A stretch of DNA of 64,000 bases from Gammaproteobacteria bacterium (GTDB lineage Bacteria > Pseudomonadota > Gammaproteobacteria > Pseudomonadales > Porticoccaceae), in contig JACPPB010000026.1 of assembly GCA_016191205.1 (NCBI GenBank), positions 1 through 64,000 of the forward strand, read 5' to 3'. The notes under the pieces were generated by a model, which was not told the DNA's origin, did not search any database, and worked only from the letters and a program-made list of their open reading frames with translations. A program made the translations under genes and the position numbers. Of this stretch, positions 1 through 10,397 are shown piece by piece. Position 1 is the stretch's first letter. Each line of letters starts with the position of its first letter.

Positions 1-2
1 AC

Positions 3-968
3 CTGCTCATCGCGCCGCCCCAGCGCAACGGCGAGGCGAGCGATCCGCTCTATACCTGGCTGGCGCGCGAGGACGGCCTGGCGAGCCGGCTGGAAGACGC
101 CCGCACGCTGTATGTGGGCTGCACCCGCGCGGCGCGCCGCCTGCATCTGGTGTTTCGCGCGCCGGGCAAGGACAACCCGGCGGAGAACACCCTGCTCGCA
201 CGCATCTGGCCCGCGCTCGCGCCCGAGCTGGCGCAACCCGGCCCCGGTTTCGAGGTGGTTCGTCACCAGGCCGCGGTCGAGAACGTGGATATCGAAGTCG
301 ATGCGCAAACGGACGATGACACAGAGGCAGCGCTGGCGCCGCCGCTCAGCCACGGCGTGCGCCTGCCGCCGGACTGGCGGCCAGCGTTCGCGCCACCGGC
401 GCCCGGCCCGGCAACCCCAGCGTCCGTGAGCGGCGCGGACACCGAAGCGCCCCTCGCCCGCCTGGCGGGAATTCTGTTCCACCGCAGCGTGCGGCAACTG
501 CTGCGCGAAGGCCCGGAGCGCTGGGACGCCCGCCGCGGCGCGCGTCAGGAGTCCCTGTGGCAAGGCGAACTGGCCGCCGCCTGCGCGACCGTGGACGAAG
601 CAGACATGGCCATCGCCCGCATCCGGCGCGGACTAGCCAACCTGCTCGCCGACGCGCACGGCCGCTGGCTGCTCGCCGAGCATCCCGAGGGCGGCGCCGA
701 ATGGGAGCTGGGCTATCTGGACGACAACGGCCAGACGCGCACGGCCATCGTCGATCGCACCTTCGTGATCGAGGACAGACGCTGGATCATCGACTACAAA
801 CTCGCCGAACCCGCGGCGGGCGAACCGCGGACGCAGTTCATCGCCCGTCAGCGCAAAGCCTATGCCGAGCAACTGGCGCGTTACGCCGCTCTGTTCGCGC
901 GCCGGGATTCACGGCCGGTATGCACGGCGCTGTATTTCCCGCTGCTGCCGCACCTGGAAATCCTTTAG
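3..968 (+). CDS. UvrD/RecB/AddA-like helicase-nuclease, C-terminal part (5' truncated by window edge)
   Basis: Open frame from the window start; 'ARTLYVGCTRAARRLHLV' (SF1 helicase motif VI-like) followed by a RecB-type PD-(D/E)XK nuclease region 'FVIEDRRWIIDYKLAEP...QRKAYAEQLARYAAL'. Confidence 0.85.
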   Translation: MLIAPPQRNGEASDPLYTWLAREDGLASRLEDARTLYVGCTRAARRLHLVFRAPGKDNPAENTLLARIWPALAPELAQPGPGFEVVRHQAAVENVDIEVDAQTDDDTEAALAPPLSHGVRLPPDWRPAFAPPAPGPATPASVSGADTEAPLARLAGILFHRSVRQLLREGPERWDARRGARQESLWQGELAAACATVDEADMAIARIRRGLANLLADAHGRWLLAEHPEGGAEWELGYLDDNGQTRTAIVDRTFVIEDRRWIIDYKLAEPAAGEPRTQFIARQRKAYAEQLARYAALFARRDSRPVCTALYFPLLPHLEIL

Positions 969-1076
969 CCAGGCCGCATCGCGGTCCGTTCATCCCGTCG
1001 TCAGCGGAATTACAGTAGAATTCCGGGCCCTCATGCCACTATCGCAGCCGCGCGACGGCCGGGAATACCGAGTCAA

Positions 1077-2150
1077 ATGATCGAAAAAGCCCTTGAAAAC
1101 CTCAATGTCGATTCCCAGCAGGTCTTGCTGACACCGGACGACCTCAAGCGGGATCTGCCCATGACCCCCGCCGCCGCCACCACCGTGGTGCGCGGACGCG
1201 AGACGGTGCAGAACATCCTCGACCGCCAGGACCACCGCCTGATGATCGTGGTCGGACCCTGCTCCATCCACGATGTCGATGCTGCCCTGGACTATGCCCG
1301 GCGCCTGCGCGCGCTGGCCGACCGGGTGGCCGACAGCCTGTTCATCGTGATGCGGGTGTACTTCGAAAAACCGCGCACCACCGTGGGCTGGAAGGGACTG
1401 ATCAACGACCCGCACCTGGACGATTCCTTCCGCATCGACGAAGGGCTGCACATCGGCCGCCGCCTGCTGCGCGACATCGCCGAGTTGGGCCTGCCCGCCG
1501 CCACCGAAGCGCTGGATCCCATTTCGCCACAGTATCTGCAGGACTTGATCGCCTGGTCGGCGATCGGCGCGCGCACCACCGAATCCCAGACCCACCGCGA
1601 ACTGGCCAGCGGCCTGACCCCGGCGGTCGGCTTCAAGAACGGCACCGATGGCGGCCTGACGGTGGCCATCAACGCCTTGCAGTCGGTCGCCAAGCCGCAC
1701 CATTTTCTCGGCATCAACAGCGAGGGACGCGTCGCCATCATCAAAACCCGCGGCAATCCGTATGCGCACATCGTGCTGCGCGGCGGCGATGGCAAGCCGA
1801 ATTACGATTCGGTGAGTGTGTCGCTGTGCGAACAGGCGCTGCGCAAGGCCGGCGTATCCACCAACATCATGGTGGATTGCAGCCACGCCAACTCCAACAA
1901 GAGCCACGAGCTGCAACCGCTGGTGATCGAAAACGCCACCAATCAGATTCTCGAAGGCAATCAGTCCATCATCGGTCTGATGATCGAGAGCAACATCGAA
2001 GCGGGCAACCAGAAACTCTCGGCGAATCGCGCCGAGATGGTCTACGGAAAATCGGTGACGGACGCCTGCATCGACTGGCCGACCACCGAGCGCGCGCTGC
2101 TCGCCATGCACGAAAAGCTCAAGGACGTATTGCCCAAGCGCCTGGGCTGA
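1077..2150 (+). CDS. aroG: 3-deoxy-7-phosphoheptulonate synthase, class I (AroG/F/H family)
   Basis: 'VVGPCSIHD', 'MRVYFEKPRTTVGWKGLINDPHLD', 'GARTTESQTHRELASGLTPAVGFKNGTDG', 'VDCSHANSNK' match class I DAHP synthases. Confidence 0.95.
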   Translation: MIEKALENLNVDSQQVLLTPDDLKRDLPMTPAAATTVVRGRETVQNILDRQDHRLMIVVGPCSIHDVDAALDYARRLRALADRVADSLFIVMRVYFEKPRTTVGWKGLINDPHLDDSFRIDEGLHIGRRLLRDIAELGLPAATEALDPISPQYLQDLIAWSAIGARTTESQTHRELASGLTPAVGFKNGTDGGLTVAINALQSVAKPHHFLGINSEGRVAIIKTRGNPYAHIVLRGGDGKPNYDSVSVSLCEQALRKAGVSTNIMVDCSHANSNKSHELQPLVIENATNQILEGNQSIIGLMIESNIEAGNQKLSANRAEMVYGKSVTDACIDWPTTERALLAMHEKLKDVLPKRLG

Positions 2151-2180
2151 AACGCTCGCTTCCGGAATTCCGAAACCAAA

Positions 2181-2217
2181 AAAGACCGCCGACTGTTGCA
2201 GCCGGCGGTCTTTTTTT
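2181..2217. terminator. Rho-independent terminator between aroG and surE-like gene (possibly bidirectional)
   Basis: AAAGACCGCCG (2181-2191) / CGGCGGTCTTT (2203-2213) stem followed by a T tract. Confidence 0.85.
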
Positions 2218-2227
2218 AGCGGCCTCG

Positions 2228-3181
2228 TTACGGTTTGAACAAACCGTTGACGCGCAGCAGCGCCCGCGACTTGTCCACGGGACCCGCGCCGAAATTACCT
2301 TCGATCACGCTCACCGCAATCTTGCCCTGCCCGATCAGCAGCGCCTCGCTGTTGGATTCCGCCGTCGCCGCATCCATCGACGTGAACGAAATGCCGGGCA
2401 GCGCGGCGGTGATGCCGAGACCCGAGGCCACCGGATCGGCCGCGAGGTTCGCGACGAATACCGGCGACACCGTGGAATAAGTGCCGACCACCGCCCGCGC
2501 GAAGCGCAGGCTGTCGCCTTCGCCGGCGGCGAACCTGGGCACGTTGACGTTGAGGCCGGTGCCATCGGGGAGCAATGCTCCATGTCCTGCGCGCCCTTCC
2601 AGTTCGTCCACCAGCTTCAACACGATCCGCGCGGTTTCGGCGGCGAGCACGGGATTGTTGGCGGTATCGCCATCGGCGCTGACCGCAACCGAGGGAATAC
2701 CCCGATTGATGCCGTAGACGGCGTTGTTGACGGTGCCGGAACTGGGATTCACCAGGCCCGTGTTGTTACCCTCGTTCGGCCCCGAAATGATCAGTTGCGG
2801 CTGGTGGCCCCAACGCGGTTCCGCCAACAGATCCAGTCCGTACAGCAGCGCCATCACCGGGGTGCCATCGACGTAATGGAGATCGGCATCGCCGGCATCG
2901 CTGCCGACTCCCGGAGCGCCGACGTGGGCGATCCCGCCGACACAGTCCGCGCTCAATGGTCCGACCGGCCGCAGAAAATTCAGCGCCGCGCCCTGCCCGC
3001 TCTGATTGTGACAGGGCACGGACACCATGACCTGGTGGCCTTCACTGCGCAGCGCCTGATAGAGGGCACGCACGTTGGCGGACAGACCATCGTCGTTGGT
3101 AATCAGGATATCGAGCGCGTGCAGGGGCGCGGCGAGGACAAACAGCGCCAGGGTCAACGGCAATCGGCGGCATCGCAACAT
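2228..3181 (-). CDS. Secreted SurE-like 5'/3'-nucleotidase
   Basis: Signal peptide-like N-terminus, then 'LDILITNDDGLSANVRALYQALRSEGHQVMVSVPCHNQSGQGAALNF' (SurE NDDG motif). Confidence 0.85.
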   Translation of the reverse strand: MLRCRRLPLTLALFVLAAPLHALDILITNDDGLSANVRALYQALRSEGHQVMVSVPCHNQSGQGAALNFLRPVGPLSADCVGGIAHVGAPGVGSDAGDADLHYVDGTPVMALLYGLDLLAEPRWGHQPQLIISGPNEGNNTGLVNPSSGTVNNAVYGINRGIPSVAVSADGDTANNPVLAAETARIVLKLVDELEGRAGHGALLPDGTGLNVNVPRFAAGEGDSLRFARAVVGTYSTVSPVFVANLAADPVASGLGITAALPGISFTSMDAATAESNSEALLIGQGKIAVSVIEGNFGAGPVDKSRALLRVNGLFKP

Positions 3182-3398
3182 GGTGGGGACTCCCTAAAGG
3201 TGTGGAGTCCCCACGCTAATCGCCGCCCGTGACCGGGGTGTGACATCCGCACTCTTGCGCGCGGCATCGGTGCGCGGACGGCGTGCGCCGAAAGTCGCGG
3301 ACCGGCCATCCCCCGCGACCATCCCCGCGACATCGGCCACGACGGGACTTGTGCTTGTTATCGGCACCGGTCAGCGGTTGACAGGCGGACCGCTGTTT

Positions 3399-3806
3399 TC
3401 AGGCGGCGCCCTGAAACGTCTTCACGTCGAAGTATTCGCGCCAGCCGGTGAGTTTGCCGGCGGCGTCGAATTCCAGAATGCCCATCACCGGCAACGAGCG
3501 GCGCTCGCCCTTGTGGGTCCAGCCGTCGACGCGCTCGGTCACCACGGTGTCGCCCGCCACCACCACCCGCAGCAGATCGAAGGTCATGTCGTCGCCGGCG
3601 GCGACAAATTTTTCCACCGCCTTGCGAATCTGCGCCTGCCCCTTCACCGGTGCGAACGGAATGTTGTGGTACACGCCCTCGGGGGCGAAGGCCGCGACGA
3701 TAGCGTCCACGTCCTTGTGCTCCCAGGCCTTGAAGAAATCCCGCGTGATGCGTTCGTTGCGCGCACTGAAATCGCTGGCCGCAATGGCCGACTTGGCTGC
3801 TGTCAT
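3399..3806 (-). CDS. SnoaL/NTF2-like polyketide cyclase-fold protein (limonene-epoxide hydrolase-like)
   Basis: 'FFKAWEHKDVDAIVAAFAPEGVYHNIPFAPVKGQAQIRKAVEKF'; start placed at ATG 3806 with AGGAGA upstream. Confidence 0.75.
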   Translation of the reverse strand: MTAAKSAIAASDFSARNERITRDFFKAWEHKDVDAIVAAFAPEGVYHNIPFAPVKGQAQIRKAVEKFVAAGDDMTFDLLRVVVAGDTVVTERVDGWTHKGERRSLPVMGILEFDAAGKLTGWREYFDVKTFQGAA

Positions 3807-3984
3807 GGTGGATCTCCTGTTTTTATGTCGATGGTCTGTGGATGAAAATCTGGTTCCGCCGGAGTCTAGACCCGGGTTTTCATTCCGCGCCAGATGCATT
3901 TATGCCTCGACGGGCGCTGGCGGTCGCGGGATGATTTGGCTTAGGCTCTGCGCCAAGACCTATAACAAACCCGGAGCTACCCCC

Positions 3985-4836
3985 ATGACCAATCATGTCC
4001 TCAGTGTGTTTGCCGATGATTTCGTGTTTCTCGAAGGCCCGCGCTGGCGCTTCGGAAAACTCTGGGTCTCGGATGTCAACGGCAAAAAGGTCTACACCCT
4101 GAACGAACAGGGCGCGCGGGAAGTGGGTGTGGAAGTACCCAACCGGCCGTCCGGAATCGGCTTCCTGCCCGACGGCACTCCGCTGGTGGTGTCGATGAAG
4201 GACCGCAGCCTGCAGCGGGTCGAGAACGGCCGTCTGGTCCAGCACGCCAGCGTCGCGCATCTGGTCGAGGGCGAGATCAACGACATGGTGGTGGACCAGC
4301 GCGGCAACGCCTATGTGGGCAGCATGGGCTACGACCTGTTCGGCGGCGCCAAATTCAAGCCCGGCAACCTGGTGCTGGTGACCCCGGACGGCAAGGCGCG
4401 CGTGGTGGCGGACGGACTGCATTTCCCCAACGGCCCGGTGGTGACGCCGGACAACCGCACCCTGGTGGTGGCGGAGAGCTGGGGCAAGCGCCTGGCCGCG
4501 TTCACCATCGAAGCCGACGGCTCCCTGAGCGGACACCGTGTATTTGCCGATCTGGGCGACTACACGCCGGACGGCATCACGCTGGATGCCGAGGGCGCCA
4601 TCTGGGTCGCAGCCTTCGCCAACAACGCCTTCGTGCGGGTGCGCGACGGCGGCGAAATCACCGATGTGATTTCCTCCGGCGAGCGCCGCGCGGTGGCCTG
4701 CACCCTGGGCGGCGCCGATATGAAAACCCTCTACTGCCTCACCTTTGCCGGCGAGATGAAAGACATCGGCAAGGGCATGCGGGCGTCGCGCATCGAGACC
4801 GCGCGCGTGGTCGTGGCGGGCGCGGGATCGCCCTGA
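3985..4836 (+). CDS. SMP-30/gluconolactonase/LRE family protein
   Basis: 'FLEGPRWRFGKLWVSDVNGKKVYTL', 'RPSGIGFLPDGTPLVVSM', 'PNGPVVTPDNRTLVVAESWGKRLAAF'. Confidence 0.85.
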   Translation: MTNHVLSVFADDFVFLEGPRWRFGKLWVSDVNGKKVYTLNEQGAREVGVEVPNRPSGIGFLPDGTPLVVSMKDRSLQRVENGRLVQHASVAHLVEGEINDMVVDQRGNAYVGSMGYDLFGGAKFKPGNLVLVTPDGKARVVADGLHFPNGPVVTPDNRTLVVAESWGKRLAAFTIEADGSLSGHRVFADLGDYTPDGITLDAEGAIWVAAFANNAFVRVRDGGEITDVISSGERRAVACTLGGADMKTLYCLTFAGEMKDIGKGMRASRIETARVVVAGAGSP

Positions 4837-5046
4837 AAACACGGCTGGCCGCGGGGCGGGAGCGATCCCGATCCCGCCCGGCGTGGCCGGCGCCCCGCGG
4901 TTCCGGATCGCCCTGGCCGCGTTGCCGGGACCTGCGTCGCTGTTTGTCGCCCATCCTGCCTATCAGACGCCGGGCGCGCGTGTCCTGACGCGCGCCGCTC
5001 CGTACAATGCCGGCCTCTGCGCCCGGCCCGACCCCAAGGAATCGCG

Positions 5047-6339
5047 ATGCGTGAAACGCTCCCCTCTCGCCACACGCCAGTCGGTAACGGCAAGGGAAAA
5101 ATCCTGTTCGCGAGCCTGATCGGCACCGCCATCGAATTTTTCGATTTCTATATTTACGCCACCGCCGCGGTACTGGTTTTCCCCAGGCTGTTTTTCCCGG
5201 CGGGGGATCCCGCCACGGCGATGTTGCAGTCCCTCGCGACCTTTGCCCTCGCCTTTTTTGCCCGGCCACTGGGATCGGCGCTGTTCGGGCATTTCGGCGA
5301 CCGTATCGGTCGCAAGGCGACCCTGGTGGCGGCCTTGCTGACCATGGGACTGTCCACGGTGACCATCGGCCTGTTGCCGACTTATGCCCAGATCGGCGTG
5401 GCGGCACCCCTGCTGCTCGCGCTGTGCCGCTTCGGGCAGGGCCTGGGGCTGGGTGGGGAATGGGGCGGCGCGATTCTGCTGGCCACCGAAAACGCACCGC
5501 CGGGCCGGCGCGCCTGGTACGGGATGTTTCCCCAACTGGGCGCACCGGTCGGTTTCATCCTCTCGGGCGGCTCATTCCTGCTGCTCACGCATTTTCTCGA
5601 CGATGCGCAGTTTTTCCACTGGGGCTGGCGCGTGCCTTTTCTGGCCAGCAGCATCCTGGTGGTGGTCGGTCTGTGGGTGCGTCTGAACCTGCAGGAAACC
5701 CCGGTGTTCCGGCGTGCGCTCGCTGCGCAGGAACGCGAGCGGCTGCCGTTTTTCACGGTATTGCGCGACCACAAGGGGATGCTGGTGCGGGGGATGCTGA
5801 TGGCACTGTGCACATTCGTGCTGTTTTATCTGATGACGGTATTCACCCTCACCTGGGGCACCACCGCGCTGCATTTTTCCCGCGAGCGGCTGTTGCTGAT
5901 CCAGTTGTTCGGCATTGTGTTTTTTGCACTCGGCATTCCGATTTCGGCCCGTCTCGCCGATCGTCACGGCCGCCGCCGCGTATTGATGGCCGCGAGCATC
6001 GGCATCGCGCTGTTCGGACTGTTGTTCGCACCCCTGCTCGGCGCCGGCAGCGAGGCGCGGGTGATCCTGTTCATGGCACTGGGGCTGGGCTTGATGGGAC
6101 TCACCTACGGGCCGATCGGTACCATGCTGAGCGAACAGTTTCCAACCCTGGTGCGCTATACCGGCGCTTCGCTCACCTTCAACCTGGCGGGTATTTTCGG
6201 CGCCTCCCTGGCGCCCTACATTGCGACCTGGCTCGCGACCCGCTACGGCGTGCATACGGTCGGCTGGTATCTTTCCGGCGCCGCGCTGCTCACGCTCGCG
6301 GCGCTGTGGGGAGCGCGCGAAACCCGGGACGATGCCTGA
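5047..6339 (+). CDS. MFS transporter (metabolite:H+ symporter type)
   Basis: 'GTAIEFFDFYIYATAAVLVFPRLFFP', 'ARPLGSALFGHFGDRIGRKATLV', multiple TM segments. Confidence 0.9.
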   Translation: MRETLPSRHTPVGNGKGKILFASLIGTAIEFFDFYIYATAAVLVFPRLFFPAGDPATAMLQSLATFALAFFARPLGSALFGHFGDRIGRKATLVAALLTMGLSTVTIGLLPTYAQIGVAAPLLLALCRFGQGLGLGGEWGGAILLATENAPPGRRAWYGMFPQLGAPVGFILSGGSFLLLTHFLDDAQFFHWGWRVPFLASSILVVVGLWVRLNLQETPVFRRALAAQERERLPFFTVLRDHKGMLVRGMLMALCTFVLFYLMTVFTLTWGTTALHFSRERLLLIQLFGIVFFALGIPISARLADRHGRRRVLMAASIGIALFGLLFAPLLGAGSEARVILFMALGLGLMGLTYGPIGTMLSEQFPTLVRYTGASLTFNLAGIFGASLAPYIATWLATRYGVHTVGWYLSGAALLTLAALWGARETRDDA

Positions 6340-6467
6340 CGCAATCGACTTCGGGTCCAAGTCAGGCTGAATGACCCCTCGTCTTTCGTTCCCGCGCGGC
6401 GCCCGTCTCCTCGAAAGCGGGGGGCGGCAACCCGGAACTTGCAAAGCATCCGGAGGCCGCCGGATTG

Positions 6468-6902
6468 CTACCGCTCGCCATTCAAGCGCACCGTTGCGCG
6501 CAGATGCTGGTATTTCCACGCGCCGTTGATTTTGACGTAGTCGTCGTCGTAGCGCAGCGCCAGCCATTTGTCGGCGTTGTCCTTGTGAAATGTGAACGGG
6601 CCGAGAAAATACCAGACGCCGGTAGCGCGGTCCCCGTCGATTTCGATGATCGGGTTCATCACATTGTGCTGGGAAAAACGAATGAGTTTCTGGAAACCCC
6701 GGAACAATTCGCGAATCCCCTCGTGACCCTGCGCCTTGCCGAAGCCGGCGCCTTCCCAGATGCCGTCCGGGGCGAACACCGAGGCGATCCGGTCGGGATT
6801 ATGGTCGTCATCGCAAATTTCACAGTAACGCGCTTTCAACTGCTTGATGGCTTCGATGTCTTCCAGGCGGGCGATGCGCTTTTCGAGTTCTGCCAGGTTC
6901 AT
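6468..6902 (-). CDS. SnoaL-like nuclear transport factor 2 family protein
   Basis: 'EDIEAIKQLKARYCEICDDDHNPDRIASVFAPDGIWEG'. Confidence 0.8.
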   Translation of the reverse strand: MNLAELEKRIARLEDIEAIKQLKARYCEICDDDHNPDRIASVFAPDGIWEGAGFGKAQGHEGIRELFRGFQKLIRFSQHNVMNPIIEIDGDRATGVWYFLGPFTFHKDNADKWLALRYDDDYVKINGAWKYQHLRATVRLNGER

Positions 6903-7116
6903 GTCGGATGCTCCTCACAACGGTTGGCGGATTTATTGTGTTGCCTCGCGCGGAACCGAGCGGTGCCGGATCATCCCGGCGCGGAGAATTCGCATCGGCG
7001 CGACCATTCAAGCGTACCCGGATGGCGGATCACAAGGTAGTCCATCGCCGCACGCGAAAGGGGCGACAGTTGCCTGCCGCCCCTTTGCGGAATTTATCCG
7101 TCCGACGCGATGGGTG

Positions 7117-8205
7117 TCAGGCGGCGTTGCCGGTGTACTGCCATTTCTTGAGCGCCGGCAGTACTTTTTCCGCAAACAGCGTCATTCCCGTCTTCACATA
7201 GTCGTAGTCCATGCCCGCGTAGGTGAAGAAGCAGTTGAGTTCGATTGGTCCGACGATGTCTTCGATGCCCTTGAGTTTTTCCAGGCACTGTTCGGGTGTG
7301 CCGTAAATCTGCTGCTCGACATATTGCTCGGTCACCCGATCGGCGTTTTCACGCATGGCGACCGCCGAGCGGCCGTAATGCTCATAGCCCTTGATGTTGT
7401 CGAAATGCTCACCTTTCATTTCGTAATGCTTCATGGCCGACTCCCAGTAGTCGCCCATGTACTTGTGCGCCATGTCCCTGGCGCGGCCCGGGTCCTTGTC
7501 GCAGATCGTGAAAATGTTGGCCGAGGTCGGCGGCGCCGGACGGTTGTGCTGCTTCTCGAACAGTTCGCGATAGAGCTTGATGTCCTTGGCGCGCTGCGTC
7601 CAGGGGCCGACCGCGAAGGTCATCATGGTGCCACCCAGGCGCGCCGCGTGGGGGACGGTGTCCGGTGACATGGAGACGATGTAGGTGCGGTCCTTGAAGG
7701 TCTTGAAGGGCGCGGGACGGATGGCGACGCGAATCTGTTTGAAATATTCCCCGTCGTGCGCGTCCATGTAGCCGGTCTCGAGCGCATTCAGAATCATCGG
7801 CGCCGCTTCGTTGAAGCGATCCCGTGAACTGTCCATGGCGATGCCGAAGCCGTCGTATTCGACGCGGCCGAGACCGCGCCCCAGGCCGACGATCACGCGG
7901 CCGTTCGACAGGTTATCGAGCATCGCGATGTCGGTGGCGATGCGCAGCGGATCCTTGTGCCAGGGTAGAATGATTGCTGCGGTACCCAGCTTGATGGTCT
8001 TGGTTTTGCCCGCCATGTAGGTGAGAAATTGCAGCGGGTTCGGGCACATGGTGTAGTTGGTGAAGTGGTGCTCCACACCCCAGATCGAGTTGAAGCCGAG
8101 CGGCTCGGCCAGTTCGGCGATGGCCACTTCCTTCCGGTAAATTTCAAGATCACTCAGAGGCTGATTGTGGCTGCTCTGAAAAGCCATGACGACGCCGACA
8201 TCCAT
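7117..8205 (-). CDS. LLM-class flavin-dependent oxidoreductase
   Basis: 'IAELAEPLGFNSIWGVEHHFTNYTMCPNPLQFLTYMAGKTKTIKLGTAAIILPWHKDPLRIATDIAMLDNLSNGRVIVGLGRG'. Confidence 0.88.
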   Translation of the reverse strand: MDVGVVMAFQSSHNQPLSDLEIYRKEVAIAELAEPLGFNSIWGVEHHFTNYTMCPNPLQFLTYMAGKTKTIKLGTAAIILPWHKDPLRIATDIAMLDNLSNGRVIVGLGRGLGRVEYDGFGIAMDSSRDRFNEAAPMILNALETGYMDAHDGEYFKQIRVAIRPAPFKTFKDRTYIVSMSPDTVPHAARLGGTMMTFAVGPWTQRAKDIKLYRELFEKQHNRPAPPTSANIFTICDKDPGRARDMAHKYMGDYWESAMKHYEMKGEHFDNIKGYEHYGRSAVAMRENADRVTEQYVEQQIYGTPEQCLEKLKGIEDIVGPIELNCFFTYAGMDYDYVKTGMTLFAEKVLPALKKWQYTGNAA

Positions 8206-8264
8206 AGTGGTCTACCCTTTGGTTGATAAAAAACGTTCTGGCCCGTTGCGGTCAACGCGGCCGA

Positions 8265-9530
8265 TCAAGCCACGCCCTTGGGTTTCTGCTGGCTCATGAA
8301 ACCGAACATATAACCCGCAATACGGCGGATTTGAATCTCGTCAGCGCCCTCGGTGATGCGGTAGCGACGGTGATGGCGATAAATATGCTCGAAGGGCTTG
8401 TGACGCGAATAGCCCAGCCCGCCGTGTACCTGCATCGCCCAGTCGGCGGCTTCGCAGCACAGGCGGTTGGCGGTGTAGTTGCACATCGAGACTTTGTCGG
8501 ATACCGAAAAATTGCCGTACTTGTCCATGCTCCAGGCGGTTTTGTGAATCAGCGCGCGCAACATTTCGGCGCGGGTCTGCAACTCCACCAGCGGAAACTG
8601 GATGCCCTGGTTGGATGACAGCGGCTTGCCAAACGGCTTGCGCTCCCTGGCGTAGGCAACCGCCTGATCGATGCAGAATTGCGCCGCGCCCAGGCTGGAT
8701 GCCGCCTGACGAATGCGGTTCTCGTTGAAAAAGTGCTGCACCACCTGCAAGCCGCGCCCTTCGCCGCCCAGAATCGCACTGTGCGGTACGCGGACATTGG
8801 TCAACGAGACGCGACCGTGATCGGTCGGCATGTTGAAAGTCCACAGCATTTCCTCGATCTTAAGTCCTTCGGCTTTCATGGGCACCAGAAACGCGGTGAT
8901 GCCCTGACCGTCGCCGGCCTTGCCGCTGGTGCGGGCGTACACCAGATCGTAGGGCGCCTTGTGAATGCCGGTGTTCCAGGTTTTCTCGCCGTTGATGATC
9001 CACTCGTCGCCCACGCGCACGGCGGTGGTTTCCATATGGGTGGCGTCGGAGCCGTGGTTGGGTTCGGTGATGCCGTAGGCAAAACTTTTCTTCCCCGTCA
9101 TCAGGTCGTCGACCCACTCCGCTTTCTGGGCGTCGGTGCCATAGGCGAGCATCAGCAGCAGACCCACGTTGTTGCCGACGATAGAATGCTCGTTTTGCAG
9201 ATCGTTGTGCAGACCCAGGCCTTTTTTGGCCAGGTGCTCGCGGATGACGGCCATGCCCAGGTTGGTGCCGTCGCGGCCGCCATATTCTTTGCCCACGGGA
9301 TAACGATAGTGGCCGGCGGCATCGGCCAGGCGCTTGGCTTTTTCGAGCAGCGCTTCCCATTCCGCATTGGGCAGGCCGCCGCGCTCCCAGTCGGTGCGGG
9401 CGTCCTCGCGGCGATGGTCGAAGAAGCGGATGTTGTCGTCCTGGTTTTCCAGGGGTTTGATGACGCGCTCGATAAACTCGTCGAGTTCGAGCAGGTAGTC
9501 GGCAAGATCCTGGGGGATGTCGAAGTTCAT
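8265..9530 (-). CDS. Acyl-CoA dehydrogenase
   Basis: 'YGITEPNHGSDATHMET', 'QVHGGLGYSRHKPFEHIYRHHRRYRITEGADEIQIRRIAGYMFG'. Confidence 0.9.
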   Translation of the reverse strand: MNFDIPQDLADYLLELDEFIERVIKPLENQDDNIRFFDHRREDARTDWERGGLPNAEWEALLEKAKRLADAAGHYRYPVGKEYGGRDGTNLGMAVIREHLAKKGLGLHNDLQNEHSIVGNNVGLLLMLAYGTDAQKAEWVDDLMTGKKSFAYGITEPNHGSDATHMETTAVRVGDEWIINGEKTWNTGIHKAPYDLVYARTSGKAGDGQGITAFLVPMKAEGLKIEEMLWTFNMPTDHGRVSLTNVRVPHSAILGGEGRGLQVVQHFFNENRIRQAASSLGAAQFCIDQAVAYARERKPFGKPLSSNQGIQFPLVELQTRAEMLRALIHKTAWSMDKYGNFSVSDKVSMCNYTANRLCCEAADWAMQVHGGLGYSRHKPFEHIYRHHRRYRITEGADEIQIRRIAGYMFGFMSQQKPKGVA

Positions 9531-9572
9531 GACGTGGTCTCGTTGTGGAATTGGCGAAAAAATCCGTGTGCG

Positions 9573-10328
9573 CTACGTGAACAGGTGCATGGCAAGGCCG
9601 GTGTCGCGACCGGCTTCCAGCGCCTGGGCGAAGGGCAGATCGGCAGCGCGGCGAATCAACTGCTTGGTCAGGCGCAGGGCATCGTGATTGAAGCCGGCGA
9701 GTTGCTCGGCCATGGCGCTGGCGGTGGCCAGCAGTTCGTCGGCCGGAACTATCCGGTTGATCATGCCGAAGGCGAGGGCCTGGCGGGCATCGATGTTGTT
9801 GCACAGGGTCAGCAGCTCGAACGCGGCCTTGCGGCCGATCTGGTGGACCAGCGTCGGCGCCACCCCGGCTGCGGCCATGCCGAGCTTGACCTCGGGATAG
9901 CCGAACATGGCGTTGTCGGCGGCCACCACCAGATCGCAGCTCACCGCGAGATTGCAGCCGCCGCCCATCGCATAACCCTGCACGGCGGCGATGACCGGCG
10001 TGTCCATGCGCTGGATGGTGCCGTAGAAGCGGATGATATTGTCCAGACGTTCGGCGATCTGATGGCCCGCGGGCGCGGTTTTTGCGGATGTCTTGCCATC
10101 CGCCTTTCCTCCACCGGGATTGCCGCCACCCAGATCCGCGCCGGCACAGAACGCCCGCCCGGCGCCGGCCAACACGATCACTGCCACGTTGCGATCGGCT
10201 TCGGCGGTGCGCAGCGCGGTGGCGAGTTGTCCCACCAGTGCGTCGTTCATCGCATTGAGTTTTTCGGGACGGTTCATGGTCAGGTAGCGGATCGCGCCCG
10301 CGTCGCGCGTCAGAATCAGTTCGCTCAT
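9573..10328 (-). CDS. Enoyl-CoA hydratase/isomerase
   Basis: 'VAVIVLAGAGRAFCAGADLGG', 'VIAAVQGYAMGGGCNLAVSCDLVVAADNAMFGYPEVKLGM'; start at ATG 10328 preceded by GAGGAA. Confidence 0.9.
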   Translation of the reverse strand: MSELILTRDAGAIRYLTMNRPEKLNAMNDALVGQLATALRTAEADRNVAVIVLAGAGRAFCAGADLGGGNPGGGKADGKTSAKTAPAGHQIAERLDNIIRFYGTIQRMDTPVIAAVQGYAMGGGCNLAVSCDLVVAADNAMFGYPEVKLGMAAAGVAPTLVHQIGRKAAFELLTLCNNIDARQALAFGMINRIVPADELLATASAMAEQLAGFNHDALRLTKQLIRRAADLPFAQALEAGRDTGLAMHLFT

Positions 10329-10397
10329 GGTGTTTCCTCTGCAAAAAAATCGCGCCGCGGGCCGGGGTGCTGACGCCCGGTCGCTCACCGGCTGGGG

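Noticed and set aside
1826-3232. 468-aa plus-strand ORF covering the aroG end, the terminator and the surE-like region
   Set aside because: Runs through a strong terminator and out of frame with aroG; low-complexity shadow ORF
4851-4901. Strong GC-rich nested hairpins after the SMP-30 gene
   Set aside because: No T tract and base composition makes such hairpins common; not enough to call a terminator or regulatory RNA
8679-10373. 564-aa plus-strand ORF antisense to the acyl-CoA dehydrogenase and enoyl-CoA hydratase
   Set aside because: Spurious shadow ORF; the minus-strand genes are well supported
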